From the NCBI RefSeq assembly GCF_900094565.1, contig NZ_FMAF01000020.1, forward strand, positions 40,828 to 104,827: DNA of 64,000 nt, in the 5' to 3' direction. The stretch is from Martinezella lusitana. GTDB lineage: Bacteria > Pseudomonadota > Alphaproteobacteria > Rhizobiales > Rhizobiaceae. Below the pieces are notes generated by a model, which saw only the letters and a list, made by a program, of their open reading frames with translations, was not told where the DNA came from and ran no database searches. Below, piece by piece: positions 17,495 through 25,627 of the stretch (positions within the stretch are counted from its first letter, which is position 1; every line of letters starts with the position of its first letter). The position numbers and the translations under genes were made by a program.

Positions 17495-18268
17495 TCAATA
17501 GCCTGAGGAGGCCGTCTTCGACTCTCCGCCGGCCAATACGTTCAGGATATCGTCAAGCAGGCTCGACGCACCGAAACGGAAGGTCGATGGCATGGCCCAG
17601 TCGGGCGCCATGATGGTCTCGGCAAGGCTCAGGTAAAGCGCCGCGTCGGCGACGGAGCCGATGCCGCCGGCCGGCTTGAAGCCGACCTTGCGGCCGCTGG
17701 CGCGGATCGCCCGCAGCATGATGTCAGCCGCTTCGAGCGTCGCATTAACGGCAACCTTGCCGGTTGAGGTCTTGATGAAATCCGAGCCGGCGTCGATGGC
17801 GAGTTCGGAGGCGCGCCTGATCAGCGCGGCGTCCTTCAATTCGCCGGTTTCGAGAATGGTCTTCAAGATGACTGGCCCCTTGCACTCGGCCTTGACGGCA
17901 GCCACCATGTCGGTGACGGCCTGTTCATTGCCGGCCAGAAATGCGTGATAGGGAATGACCAGATCGATCTCGTCGGCGCCGTCGGCAATGGCTTCGCGGG
18001 CCTCGGCTGATACGTCGGCCACCTCCATGTCGCCGGCCGGGAAGTTCACGACAGTCGCGATCTTCACGACATGGTCGGTTCCGAGAATGCTGCGGGCCTG
18101 GGCGACGAAGCGCGGCCAGATGCAGATCGCGGCGGTATTGCCATAGGGGGATTGTGCGCGGGCACAGAGCGTCTCGATCTGGGCGGGCGTGCAATCATCC
18201 TTGAGATTGGTGAGATCGAGAAGGGAAAGCGCAACGGCCGCCGTTTCTCTGAGGGAATGGCTCGTCAT
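17495..18268 (-). CDS. deoC: Deoxyribose-phosphate aldolase
   Basis: A 257-residue class I aldolase that cleaves 2-deoxyribose-5-phosphate to acetaldehyde and glyceraldehyde-3-phosphate. The conserved 'DFIKTSTGKVAVNATLEA' carries the Schiff-base lysine, and 'KVGFKPAGGI' the second conserved lysine region. Its start overlaps the purine nucleoside phosphorylase gene by 4 bases. It supplies the final step for deoxyribose released by DeoA and the phosphorylase after DeoB isomerisation. Confidence 0.96.
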   Translation of the reverse strand: MTSHSLRETAAVALSLLDLTNLKDDCTPAQIETLCARAQSPYGNTAAICIWPRFVAQARSILGTDHVVKIATVVNFPAGDMEVADVSAEAREAIADGADEIDLVIPYHAFLAGNEQAVTDMVAAVKAECKGPVILKTILETGELKDAALIRRASELAIDAGSDFIKTSTGKVAVNATLEAADIMLRAIRASGRKVGFKPAGGIGSVADAALYLSLAETIMAPDWAMPSTFRFGASSLLDDILNVLAGGESKTASSGY

Positions 18269-19071
18269 TGGGGATCTCCTCCGTCGGCAATCATTTCTTT
18301 CAAGATGGCGGCGAGACGGGCGCCGCCGACCGGAGCCATGTCCTTGGTCTCGTCATGCGAGAGTTCGCCGCCGGTCATGCCAGCACCATAGTTAGTGATG
18401 ACTGAGGCAGCGGCAACCCTCAGGCCGAAAAGACGTGCCAGAATGACTTCCGGCACGGTCGACATGCCCACGGCATCGGCACCGAGGATGCGCGCCATGC
18501 GGATCTCCGCCGGCGTTTCGAAACTCGGTCCGGAAAACCACATATAGACGCCGTGCGACAGCTTGATCTCGGCCTTTTCCGCCGCCTTGCGCATGCGCAT
18601 GATCAGGTCGGTATCATAGGCGCTGGTCATGCCGACGAAGCGCTTGTCGCTTTCTTCGCCGATCAGCGGGTTCATGCCGGAATAGTTGATGTGATCGGTG
18701 ATCTGCATCACCGATCCGGGCGCCATCTCCTCCCGCAACGATCCGGCCGAGTTGGTGAGAATCAGCGTCTCGACGCCGAGCGCCTTCAGCGTCTCGATCG
18801 GCACGCGCATGGCATTGGCGTCGCCCTTTTCGTAGTAGTGCACGCGGCCGGACAGCATGATAACAGGCACGTCGCCGAGCTGGCCCGCGACCAAAGTACC
18901 GGCATGACCGGAAACGGCGCTGACGGGGAAACCGGGCAGATCGGCATAGGGAATGCGCACGGCATCGCCAACCTCATCGACGAGAGAGCCGAGGCCGGAG
19001 CCCAAAACGACGCCGTAGCGCGGCTTCAGATCGCCGAGCTTTTCGGTGAGGATTTCGACGGCGGCGCTCAT
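18265..19071 (-). CDS. Purine nucleoside phosphorylase (trimeric PNP family)
   Basis: A 268-residue enzyme that phosphorolyses inosine and guanosine nucleosides. Family motifs are present: 'GVVLGSGLGSLVDE' (phosphate-binding Ser), 'VSGHAGTLVAG', 'LILTNSAGSL', 'DAVGMSTVPEVI' and 'VITNYGAGM'. The trimeric family is recognised by the 'GSGLG' and 'NSAGSL' motifs, in contrast to hexameric DeoD. It overlaps cdd (upstream) and deoC (downstream) by 4 bases each, so translation is coupled. It processes inosine made by Add, encoded on the other strand. Confidence 0.95.
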   Translation of the reverse strand: MSAAVEILTEKLGDLKPRYGVVLGSGLGSLVDEVGDAVRIPYADLPGFPVSAVSGHAGTLVAGQLGDVPVIMLSGRVHYYEKGDANAMRVPIETLKALGVETLILTNSAGSLREEMAPGSVMQITDHINYSGMNPLIGEESDKRFVGMTSAYDTDLIMRMRKAAEKAEIKLSHGVYMWFSGPSFETPAEIRMARILGADAVGMSTVPEVILARLFGLRVAAASVITNYGAGMTGGELSHDETKDMAPVGGARLAAILKEMIADGGDPQ

Positions 19072-19460
19072 CCCAGCATCTCGGTTTCAAAGCTGAAGGG
19101 CAGCATCTCGTCCATGGTCATGGTCTTCTTCACGCCGGCCTCGTCGCAAAGGTAGATGCGTGTCTCCTTGCTGGCGAATTCGGCGATCTTCTGCCGGCAG
19201 CCGCCGCAGGGCGGGCAGAGCGGCAGCTTTTCCGCAATCACGGCCATCTCGACGATCTTCTTGGCGCCACCCATGATCATGTGGCTGATCGCTGTGGGTT
19301 CAGCGCACCAGCCCTGCGGGAAGGACAGGTTCTCGATATTGGCGCCGGTATAGATCTTGCCGTCCTCGGCGCGGATAGCCGCCCCAACGGGAAATTTCGA
19401 ATAGGGAGCATGGGCGAAAGCCATCGCCCCGCGGGCAGCCTCGAACAGATCATGCGACAT
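19068..19460 (-). CDS. cdd: Cytidine deaminase
   Basis: A 130-residue zinc enzyme that converts (deoxy)cytidine to (deoxy)uridine. The catalytic 'GWCAEPTAI' (Cys ligand and Glu) and the second zinc motif 'PPCGGCRQKI' identify the small tetrameric class with three Cys ligands. It is encoded between the ABC permease (3-base gap) and the purine nucleoside phosphorylase (4-base overlap), and feeds the uridine pool. Confidence 0.95.
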   Translation of the reverse strand: MSHDLFEAARGAMAFAHAPYSKFPVGAAIRAEDGKIYTGANIENLSFPQGWCAEPTAISHMIMGGAKKIVEMAVIAEKLPLCPPCGGCRQKIAEFASKETRIYLCDEAGVKKTMTMDEMLPFSFETEMLG

Positions 19461-19463
19461 GGA

Positions 19464-20438
19464 CTAGCGCTCCTTGGTATAGGGCACGCCACCGGCCTTG
19501 GGAGGCTTGGCGACACCGATAAAGCCTGCGAGCAGGATGCAGGTGAGGATATAGGGCAGCGCCTGGAAAATCTGTACCGGCACTTCGCCGATACCCGGAA
19601 CCGCCTTGCCCTGCATGAAATTGGCGAAGGCATCGAGGAAGCCGAACAGAAGGCAAGTGAACATGACCGGCACCGGCTTCCACTTGGCGAAGATCAGCGC
19701 CGCAAGTGCAATATAGCCCTTGCCCGCCGACATGTTGTTGATGAAGGCGGCGGACTGGGCGATGGCAAGATAGGTGCCGGAGAAGCCGCAGAGAATGCCG
19801 GCGACGATCAGCGAACGATAGCGCAGCCACTCGACGGAGATACCGGCCGTATCGACGGCACCCGGATTTTCCCCGACGGCACGCAGCCGCAGGCCGAACC
19901 GGGTGCGATAGAGGATCCACCAGGAAATCGGCACGGCGAGGAAGGCGAGATAGGTGAGGATATTGTTGCCGGAAATGACGTTGGCATAAAGCGGCCCAAT
20001 GAACGGCACGTCACGCATGGCATCGACGCCGGGCAGCGTGATCGAGGCGAAGCGCGCCGAGCCCGGCAGCGTCGGCGTGCGGCCGCCCTGGCCGAACCAG
20101 GCCTGTCCGAGCACAATGGTCAAGCCGGCGGTCAGGAAGTTGATGGCGACACCGGAGACGATCTGGTTGCCGCGATTGGTGATCGAAGCGAAGCCATGAA
20201 GCAGGCCGAGGACGACCGATATCGCAATGCCGGCGCCAAGCCCGGCCCAGGCCGAACCGGTGACGGAGGCGACACAGGCCGCAGCGAAGGCCGATGCCAG
20301 CATCTTGCCTTCGAGGCCGATGTCGAAAATGCCGGCACGCTCGGAAAACAGGCCCGCAAGCGCGGTAAAGATCAGCGGAATCGACAGGCGGATGGTCGAG
20401 CCAAGTATGCTGATGAGAAGATCATAATAGTCCATCAT
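19464..20438 (-). CDS. Nucleoside ABC transporter permease 2
   Basis: A 324-residue polytopic permease of the branched-chain/ribose type (BPD_transp_2), with 'FTALAGLFSERAGIFDIGLEGKM' near the N-terminus, a hallmark of nucleoside (BMP-linked) permeases. The start at 20438 is chosen because GAGG lies 5 bases upstream; the longer frame would run into the preceding permease gene. It forms a heterodimer with the permease encoded just upstream (7-base gap) and is followed by cdd. Confidence 0.92.
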   Translation of the reverse strand: MMDYYDLLISILGSTIRLSIPLIFTALAGLFSERAGIFDIGLEGKMLASAFAAACVASVTGSAWAGLGAGIAISVVLGLLHGFASITNRGNQIVSGVAINFLTAGLTIVLGQAWFGQGGRTPTLPGSARFASITLPGVDAMRDVPFIGPLYANVISGNNILTYLAFLAVPISWWILYRTRFGLRLRAVGENPGAVDTAGISVEWLRYRSLIVAGILCGFSGTYLAIAQSAAFINNMSAGKGYIALAALIFAKWKPVPVMFTCLLFGFLDAFANFMQGKAVPGIGEVPVQIFQALPYILTCILLAGFIGVAKPPKAGGVPYTKER

Positions 20439-20445
20439 CCGATCC

Positions 20446-21549
20446 TCACGCCCTGGCAAATTTTTGATAGATGCGCGCAAGCGCAGGTCGGAACATATAT
20501 TCCAGGGCGCCGGCGAACAGGATGACGAGGCCCTGGATCACAACGATCATGTCACGCGTGATGTTCGGCATATCAAAAGAGAGCGCGTCGCCGCCCTGAT
20601 AGAGAATACCGAACAGGATCGCCGCCAGAATGATGCCGAACGGATGGTTGCGTCCCATCAACGACACGGCGATACCGACGAAACCGGCGCCGAGCACGAA
20701 CTCCACCTGCAGGCGCGCGGAGGCTCCCATGACCGGATTAAGTGCCATCATACCGGCGAGACCGCCTGATATCAGCATGGCGATGACGACCGTGCGTGCA
20801 TAGGGGATGCCGGCATAGACCGCGGCCGTCGGGCTGAGGCCGAGCGTGCGCATTTCATAGCCGAGCTTGGTGCGCCAGACGAGAACCCAGACCAGAAAAC
20901 ACATGACCAGCGCGATGAGAAAGGACACGTTGAGCGGCGCTGCCCCAATGGTCGAGCCGAAGATGCCCATCAGCCAATCAAGCTTCGGAAGTTGGCCGCC
21001 CTCGAGAAAGGTGCGGGTTTCCGGTGCCATCTTGCCCGGCACGATCAACACATGCACCAGGATGAAATTCATCATCGCCGAGGCGATGAAGTTGAACATG
21101 ATGGTGGTGATGACGACGTGGCTGCCGCGCTTGGCTTGCAGCCAGGCGGGAATGAGAGCCCAGAGCGCACCGAAGATGGCCGCGCCGATCACCGCGAAGG
21201 GCATCGTCACATACCAGGGCACGTATCTGTCCAGCGCCAGCGCCACCAGGGCGCAACCGAGACCACCGACATAAGCCTGGCCTTCGGAGCCGATGTTGAA
21301 CAGACCTGCATGGATGGCGACGGCGACGGAAAGGCCTGTGAAGATGAAGCTGGTGGCATAGTACAGAGTAAAGCCGATACCCTCACCGCTGCCGAGAGCA
21401 CCCTGCAGCAGCAGCACAAGGGCATCGAGCGGGCTCTCGCCGATGAACCAGACCACGAGGCCGGAAATCAGAAAAGCAACGATCAGGTTGAGGATGGGGA
21501 TCAGGCCGTAATTGATCCAATTTGGAAGTGGAACGGAAGCAGTACTCAT
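20446..21549 (-). CDS. Nucleoside ABC transporter permease 1
   Basis: A 367-residue polytopic inner-membrane permease with 'GLSVAVAIHAGLFNIGSEGQ', the conserved motif that matches the 'GIFDIGLEG' motif of its partner. The ATG at 21549 is used because TGAGG is about 6 bases before it; the upstream ATG at 21567 lacks a site and would overlap the ATPase gene. It completes the BMP-type importer with the ATPase (7-base gap upstream) and permease 2. Confidence 0.92.
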   Translation of the reverse strand: MSTASVPLPNWINYGLIPILNLIVAFLISGLVVWFIGESPLDALVLLLQGALGSGEGIGFTLYYATSFIFTGLSVAVAIHAGLFNIGSEGQAYVGGLGCALVALALDRYVPWYVTMPFAVIGAAIFGALWALIPAWLQAKRGSHVVITTIMFNFIASAMMNFILVHVLIVPGKMAPETRTFLEGGQLPKLDWLMGIFGSTIGAAPLNVSFLIALVMCFLVWVLVWRTKLGYEMRTLGLSPTAAVYAGIPYARTVVIAMLISGGLAGMMALNPVMGASARLQVEFVLGAGFVGIAVSLMGRNHPFGIILAAILFGILYQGGDALSFDMPNITRDMIVVIQGLVILFAGALEYMFRPALARIYQKFARA

Positions 21550-21556
21550 CAAGGCC

Positions 21557-23068
21557 TCATGCCGCAATGCCGGCCATCATCAGGCCGAGCGTTTGTTCAC
21601 CGGCCTCAGCCGTTTTTTCACCGACGATATGCCCGGCGAACATGACAAGGATGCGGTCCGACAGCGCGCGGATTTCATCCAGCTCCACCGAAACCAGCAG
21701 GATCGCCTTGCCGGCATCGCGCATCTCGATGATGCGCCGATGGATGAACTCGATGGCGCCGATGTCGACGCCGCGCGTCGGCTGACCGATCAGCAGCGCT
21801 TTCGGATCGCGCTCGATCTCGCGGGCGACAACGATCTTCTGCTGGTTGCCGCCGGAGAAGTTGGCGGTCTTCAGCCGCGCGTTCGGCGGGCGGATATCGT
21901 ATTTCTCGATCTTCTCGACGGCATCCTTGCGCATGGCTTCGAGATCGAGCATTCCGCCCCGGCCGTATTTGACGTCGCGGTGATAGCCGAGCATCGAGTT
22001 CTCGTATTCCTCGAACTTGAGGACGAGTCCCATGTGATGGCGGTCCTCGGGGATATGGGCAAGGCCCAGGTCGCGCAGGGCGGCAGGATCGGCCATGCCG
22101 ATCGGCTTGCCGTGCAGATGGATCTCGCCTGAGGCCGGCTTGCGGATGCCGGCGATCGCCTCCAGCAATTCGGACTGGCCGTTTCCGGCCACGCCGGCGA
22201 TCCCGACGATTTCTCCCGCACGGACATCGAAGGAGACGTTGTCGACCATCGTGACGCCGCGGCCATCCTTGACGGTCAGATTGCGTACCGACAGCAGGAC
22301 GTCGCCGGGATTGGAAGCACCCTTCTCGACGCGCAACAACACGCGGCGGCCGACCATCAGCTCCGCGAGTTCCTCCACCGTGGTTTCCGCCGTCTTGCGG
22401 GTGGCGACCATCTCGCCGCGGCGCATGACCGATACCGTGTCGGTGATCGCCATGATCTCGCGCAGCTTGTGAGTGATCAGGATGATCGTCTTGCCCTGAT
22501 CGCGCAGCACGCGGAGAATACGGAACAGATTGTCGGCCTCGGCTGGCGTCAGAACGCCTGTGGGCTCATCGAGGATGAGGATCTCGGCGCCGCGAAACAT
22601 TGCCTTCAGGATCTCGACGCGCTGCTGCTGGCCGACGGGAAGCTCCTCGATCAATGTGTCCGGATCGACCTCCAGGCCGTAATCCTTCTCCAGACGACTA
22701 AGCTCGGCGCGCGCGGCTGCGACGCCCTTGGCGAGCAACGCGCCGCCTTCGGCACCCAGCATCACGTTTTCGAGCACGGTGAAATTATCGACCAGCATGA
22801 AATGCTGGTGCACCATGCCGATGCCGGCGGCGATTGCCGCCTGGCTATCACGGATGGCGATGGGATTGCCGTTGATGCGGATCTCGCCGCTGTCAGCGTG
22901 ATAGAATCCGTAGATGATCGACATGAGCGTCGATTTCCCGGCACCGTTTTCGCCGATGATCCCGTGGATCGAGCCTTTGGCGACGGTCAGGTTGATATCT
23001 TTATTGGCGTGGACAGCACCGAATTTTTTGTCGATGCCCACGAGCTCGATGGCAGGTGTTTGGCTCAC
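21557..23068 (-). CDS. Nucleoside ABC transporter ATP-binding protein (double ATPase)
   Basis: A 503-residue ATPase with two fused nucleotide-binding domains, as in sugar and nucleoside importers. The first Walker A is GENGAGKST near residue 39, with signature 'LPVGQQQRVEI'. The second half has a degenerate P-loop region 'GVAGNGQSELLEAIAG' and the signature 'FSGGNQQKIVVAREI'. 'GQPTRGVDIGAIEFIHRRI' is typical of the second domain. It is preceded by the binding-protein gene and an intergenic hairpin. Confidence 0.94.
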   Translation of the reverse strand: MSQTPAIELVGIDKKFGAVHANKDINLTVAKGSIHGIIGENGAGKSTLMSIIYGFYHADSGEIRINGNPIAIRDSQAAIAAGIGMVHQHFMLVDNFTVLENVMLGAEGGALLAKGVAAARAELSRLEKDYGLEVDPDTLIEELPVGQQQRVEILKAMFRGAEILILDEPTGVLTPAEADNLFRILRVLRDQGKTIILITHKLREIMAITDTVSVMRRGEMVATRKTAETTVEELAELMVGRRVLLRVEKGASNPGDVLLSVRNLTVKDGRGVTMVDNVSFDVRAGEIVGIAGVAGNGQSELLEAIAGIRKPASGEIHLHGKPIGMADPAALRDLGLAHIPEDRHHMGLVLKFEEYENSMLGYHRDVKYGRGGMLDLEAMRKDAVEKIEKYDIRPPNARLKTANFSGGNQQKIVVAREIERDPKALLIGQPTRGVDIGAIEFIHRRIIEMRDAGKAILLVSVELDEIRALSDRILVMFAGHIVGEKTAEAGEQTLGLMMAGIAA

Positions 23069-23100
23069 TATAGGGGGCTCCAGAAACCAGATTCCGGATA

Positions 23101-23140
23101 AGAAAAGGGCGTATGACGTTTTGATCCGTCATACGCCCTT
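23101..23140 (-). terminator. Strong hairpin between the nucleoside binding-protein gene and its ABC ATPase
   Basis: A perfect 14-bp inverted repeat (23105-23118 with 23127-23140) and 8-base loop lie 8 bases after the binding-protein stop. Read leftward, the stem is followed by TTTTCT. It could act as a partial terminator, or as a 3' stabiliser that keeps the binding-protein message more abundant than the downstream transporter genes. Confidence 0.75.
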
Positions 23141-23148
23141 GTTTCATA

Positions 23149-24144
23149 TCAGCTCTTCGGGCAGGCGTTGTCGGTCGTATAGTCGTGGACCTTGACGGTG
23201 CCGCCAATGATATCGGCCTTTGCCTTGTCGACCGCAGCCTTGATTTCCGGCGTCACGAGCGGCTTGTTGTTGTCGTCCATGGCGACGCCGACGCCCTCTT
23301 CCTTCAGGCCGAGCTCCTGCGTGCCGGGCGTGAACTTGCCGTTCTTGGCATCGCTGAATGCGTTGTAGACGGCGAGGTCGACGCGCTTGACGACGGAGGT
23401 CAGAACGGAGCCCGGATGCAGGTAGTTCTGGTTGCTATCGACGCCGATCGACAGCTTCTTGTTGTCGGCGGCCGTCTGCAGCACGCCGAGGCCGGTCGCG
23501 CCGGCAGCCGCGTAAACAACGTCGGCGCCCTGGTCGATCTGGTTCTTGGTGAGCTCGCCGCCGCGGACCGGGTCATTCCAGGCAGCGCCCGTCGTGCCGG
23601 TCATGTTCTGGAAAACTTCGATCTTCGGATTGGCGGCGCGTGCGCCCTGCTCGTAGCCACACTCGAACTTGCGGATCAGCGGGATGTCCATGCCGCCGAC
23701 GAAGCCGACCTTGCCGCTCTTCGAAGACAGCGCAGCCATGACGCCGGCGAGATAGGAGCCTTCGTTTTCCTTGAACTTGACGGAGCGGACGTTCGGCAGA
23801 TCAAGACTGTCGTCGATCAGCACGAATTCGGTCTTCGGATATTCAGCAGCAACCTTCTGGAGAGCAGAGGTCCACGCGAAAGAAACGGCGATGACCGGAT
23901 TGAAGCCCTTGCTGGCAAAGTTGCGCAGCGCCTGTTCGCCCTGGGTGTCGCCCGTCGGCTCGAAGTCGCGATAGGCGATGCCGGTTTCCTTCTTGAACTT
24001 TTCAGCGCCATTGTAGGCAGCTTCGTTGAAGGACTTGTCGAACTTGCCGCCAGTTCCGTAGACGATTGCCGGCTTGATATCGGCCGCAAGCGCCGTTGCC
24101 GACATGGCAGCCAAGGCGAAAAGGGTCAGAAGGGATTTTTTCAT
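23149..24144 (-). CDS. BMP-family nucleoside ABC transporter substrate-binding protein
   Basis: A 331-residue periplasmic binding protein. A Sec signal peptide (MKKSLLTLFALAAMSATALA) is followed by the BMP/Med/PnrA fold: 'KPAIVYGTGGKFDKSFNEAA', 'GFVGGMDIPLIRKFECGYEQG' and 'ADVVYAAAGATGLGVLQTAA'. This family binds purine and pyrimidine nucleosides. The ATG at 24144 is chosen because it starts the signal peptide; the longer frame adds an implausible N-terminus. It heads the leftward operon ATPase-permease-permease-cdd-PNP-deoC-deoA. Confidence 0.93.
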   Translation of the reverse strand: MKKSLLTLFALAAMSATALAADIKPAIVYGTGGKFDKSFNEAAYNGAEKFKKETGIAYRDFEPTGDTQGEQALRNFASKGFNPVIAVSFAWTSALQKVAAEYPKTEFVLIDDSLDLPNVRSVKFKENEGSYLAGVMAALSSKSGKVGFVGGMDIPLIRKFECGYEQGARAANPKIEVFQNMTGTTGAAWNDPVRGGELTKNQIDQGADVVYAAAGATGLGVLQTAADNKKLSIGVDSNQNYLHPGSVLTSVVKRVDLAVYNAFSDAKNGKFTPGTQELGLKEEGVGVAMDDNNKPLVTPEIKAAVDKAKADIIGGTVKVHDYTTDNACPKS

Positions 24145-24515
24145 GAGTTGCAGCCCTGTTGTTGCTATCTTTGTTGGGTCCTCCCGCAAGCCCGTTGGCC
24201 GGACATGTCTGCGGAACCGCCGGCCTCCCCCGAGGCCAAGCTGGCGCATCCTTGCATGGCTGCACGAAAAATTCACGAGAAATTTTTCAGTTGGTAAAGA
24301 TTTGTGGGAATTGCCAAAAACCCGTCCAAAGGGGCCGATTTTTGAACAATTTCGCTCTCAAACTGCGATTTTATTAGCCAGCGAGGCGGTCGTCGAACGT
24401 CCGGCAGCCGTTGGTTTGGCGCTTCGCATTCCCTTTGCAAGACCGCCCGAGGGCGTCCCCGTCGCTGCCAAACTCCCCAAAATGGCACAGGTCCCGACGG
24501 CTCTTGCATAGCGCT
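24145..24515. promoter_or_regulatory. Upstream region of the nucleoside transporter/deo operon
   Basis: A 371-base stretch without a convincing gene. The part nearest the binding-protein gene (about 24280-24375) is AT-rich relative to its surroundings and is the likely promoter region for the leftward operon. I saw no riboswitch-like fold that I could defend and no obvious palindromic operator. Short ORFs here have poor codon patterns and no ribosome binding site. Confidence 0.4.
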
Positions 24516-24833
24516 TCAGACACTGAAGCGACCGGCAACCGGCGGCCGCTTGTAGGCGACCATCCAAAGGAGCAGCGCGAGCACCAGGAAAACGGCAAAG
24601 GCCGGCTGGGACAGCAGCCATTGCATCGCCAGATCATAGAATTGCGGATGGACATAATAGGAGATCATCGAGCGGAGCGTCGCCAGCGACGATGGGCTGA
24701 CATCGTTCCAGGCATCGCCCATCGGGGTCATCACCACAGCCGATGCCGCGACCGACTGGATGGAATCGATGGTGCCGGCGATAACAGCAACCACCAGCGC
24801 GACAAGGCTGGCGAAACGCAGCAGGAAACGCAT
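24516..24833 (-). CDS. Small two-helix membrane protein of unknown function
   Basis: A 105-residue protein with an N-terminal hydrophobic segment ('FASLVALVVAVIAGTIDSIQ'), a periplasm-like middle section ('DAWNDVSPSSLATLRSMIS') and a second transmembrane helix ('FAVFLVLALLLWMVAYKRPP') ending in a basic tail. I recall similar proteins as conserved hypotheticals in rhizobia but do not recognise a named family. It is transcribed leftward ahead of the nucleoside operon but 371 bases from it. Function unknown. Confidence 0.7.
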   Translation of the reverse strand: MRFLLRFASLVALVVAVIAGTIDSIQSVAASAVVMTPMGDAWNDVSPSSLATLRSMISYYVHPQFYDLAMQWLLSQPAFAVFLVLALLLWMVAYKRPPVAGRFSV

Positions 24834-24991
24834 GAACCCCTCCGGATACTCAATTATCCTCGGCCATACACGTTTGGCCGGTCGCGTTCTTTTTCCGTCC
24901 TCATCTTTAGATAGGTTGAGAATGGCACAAACGCAATGGAGGAGAAGTGTGTAGTTTTTTGTCCAGAAGTCAAAAAACTGTCAGATTCAGG

Positions 24992-25020
24992 TTGATCCCA
25001 GAAAATTCATCGGTATATAT
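24992..25020 (+). promoter_or_regulatory. Putative sigma-70-type promoter of tRNA-Ser
   Basis: TTGATC at 24992-24997 and ATATAT at 25015-25020, separated by 17 bases, lie about 45 bases upstream of the tRNA. The surrounding sequence is AT-rich. It is a consensus-like match read by eye. Confidence 0.5.
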
Positions 25021-25066
25021 CGCGCCGTTCCCACGATAGCTCCTTTATCGGACGCGAAGTGCAGAT

Positions 25067-25156
25067 GGACAGGTGGCCGAGTGGTTTAAGGCGCACGCCT
25101 GGAACGCGTGTGTACGTGAAAGCGTACCGTGGGTTCGAATCCCACCTTGTCCGCCA
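25067..25156 (+). tRNA. tRNA-Ser (anticodon GGA)
   Basis: A 90-base type II tRNA with encoded CCA. The acceptor stem GGACAGG pairs with CTTGTCC (one G-T pair), discriminator G, then CCA at 25154-25156. The D arm is GCC...GGC, the anticodon stem CACGC/GCGTG with loop CTGGAAC gives anticodon GGA, a long variable arm follows, and the T arm contains GTTCGAATC. It reads UCC and UCU serine codons. Confidence 0.97.
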
Positions 25157-25627
25157 TCCAACGCTACAGCGTGATGTAACTCTCTATCCTCCGCAATAAC
25201 CGGCGATCAGCGTGCGTTCACAAAATTGGAGGGCGCCAATGACCAGCGGCCCCGCGGATCAGCATATCATGCACGCCGAACGCTGTAAGAATGGCATCGA
25301 GATGGGTGCCGTCGAAACCGTCATCCCTCGTCTTTTGATGACCGTTTCCTCGCGGCCGGGTGCAAAATGCAGTTCCCATCCAGCCTGAAACGGCAGCGCT
25401 GCGGCCGCTCCGCAAAGATCGCGGCACTGCGCCTCACCGACGATTGGGCCACGCGCGCCAACTCTCGGCATGCACGCGCTCCGCCGAGGAGCTGGCACCG
25501 CCGGCACGGGATCTTTTCGAGCATCTGGCAGTAAAGTAACCGCAGTGCCCTCTTGGAAAAACGAAGCAGGATCGAATAGGTTCGTTCGCGTTGCTGCCTG
25601 GAGGAGGCAGCGCGTTGGGAGGTCAGC
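25157..25627. other. Gene-free stretch downstream of tRNA-Ser
   Basis: These 471 bases contain only short overlapping ORFs in several frames, none with a ribosome binding site plus convincing protein features. It could be a decayed gene or the edge of an old insertion next to the tRNA. No tRNA 3'-end duplication was found by eye. The last 30 bases carry the leader and ribosome binding site of the hydrolase gene. Confidence 0.4.

Noticed and set aside
24145..24515. Possible purine riboswitch before the nucleoside binding-protein gene
   Set aside because: No conserved three-way junction core could be recognised; AT-rich leader only.
25130..25160. tRNA-Ser 3' end as attachment site of an integrated element
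   Set aside because: No duplicate of the tRNA 3' end and no integrase gene are visible in the window.
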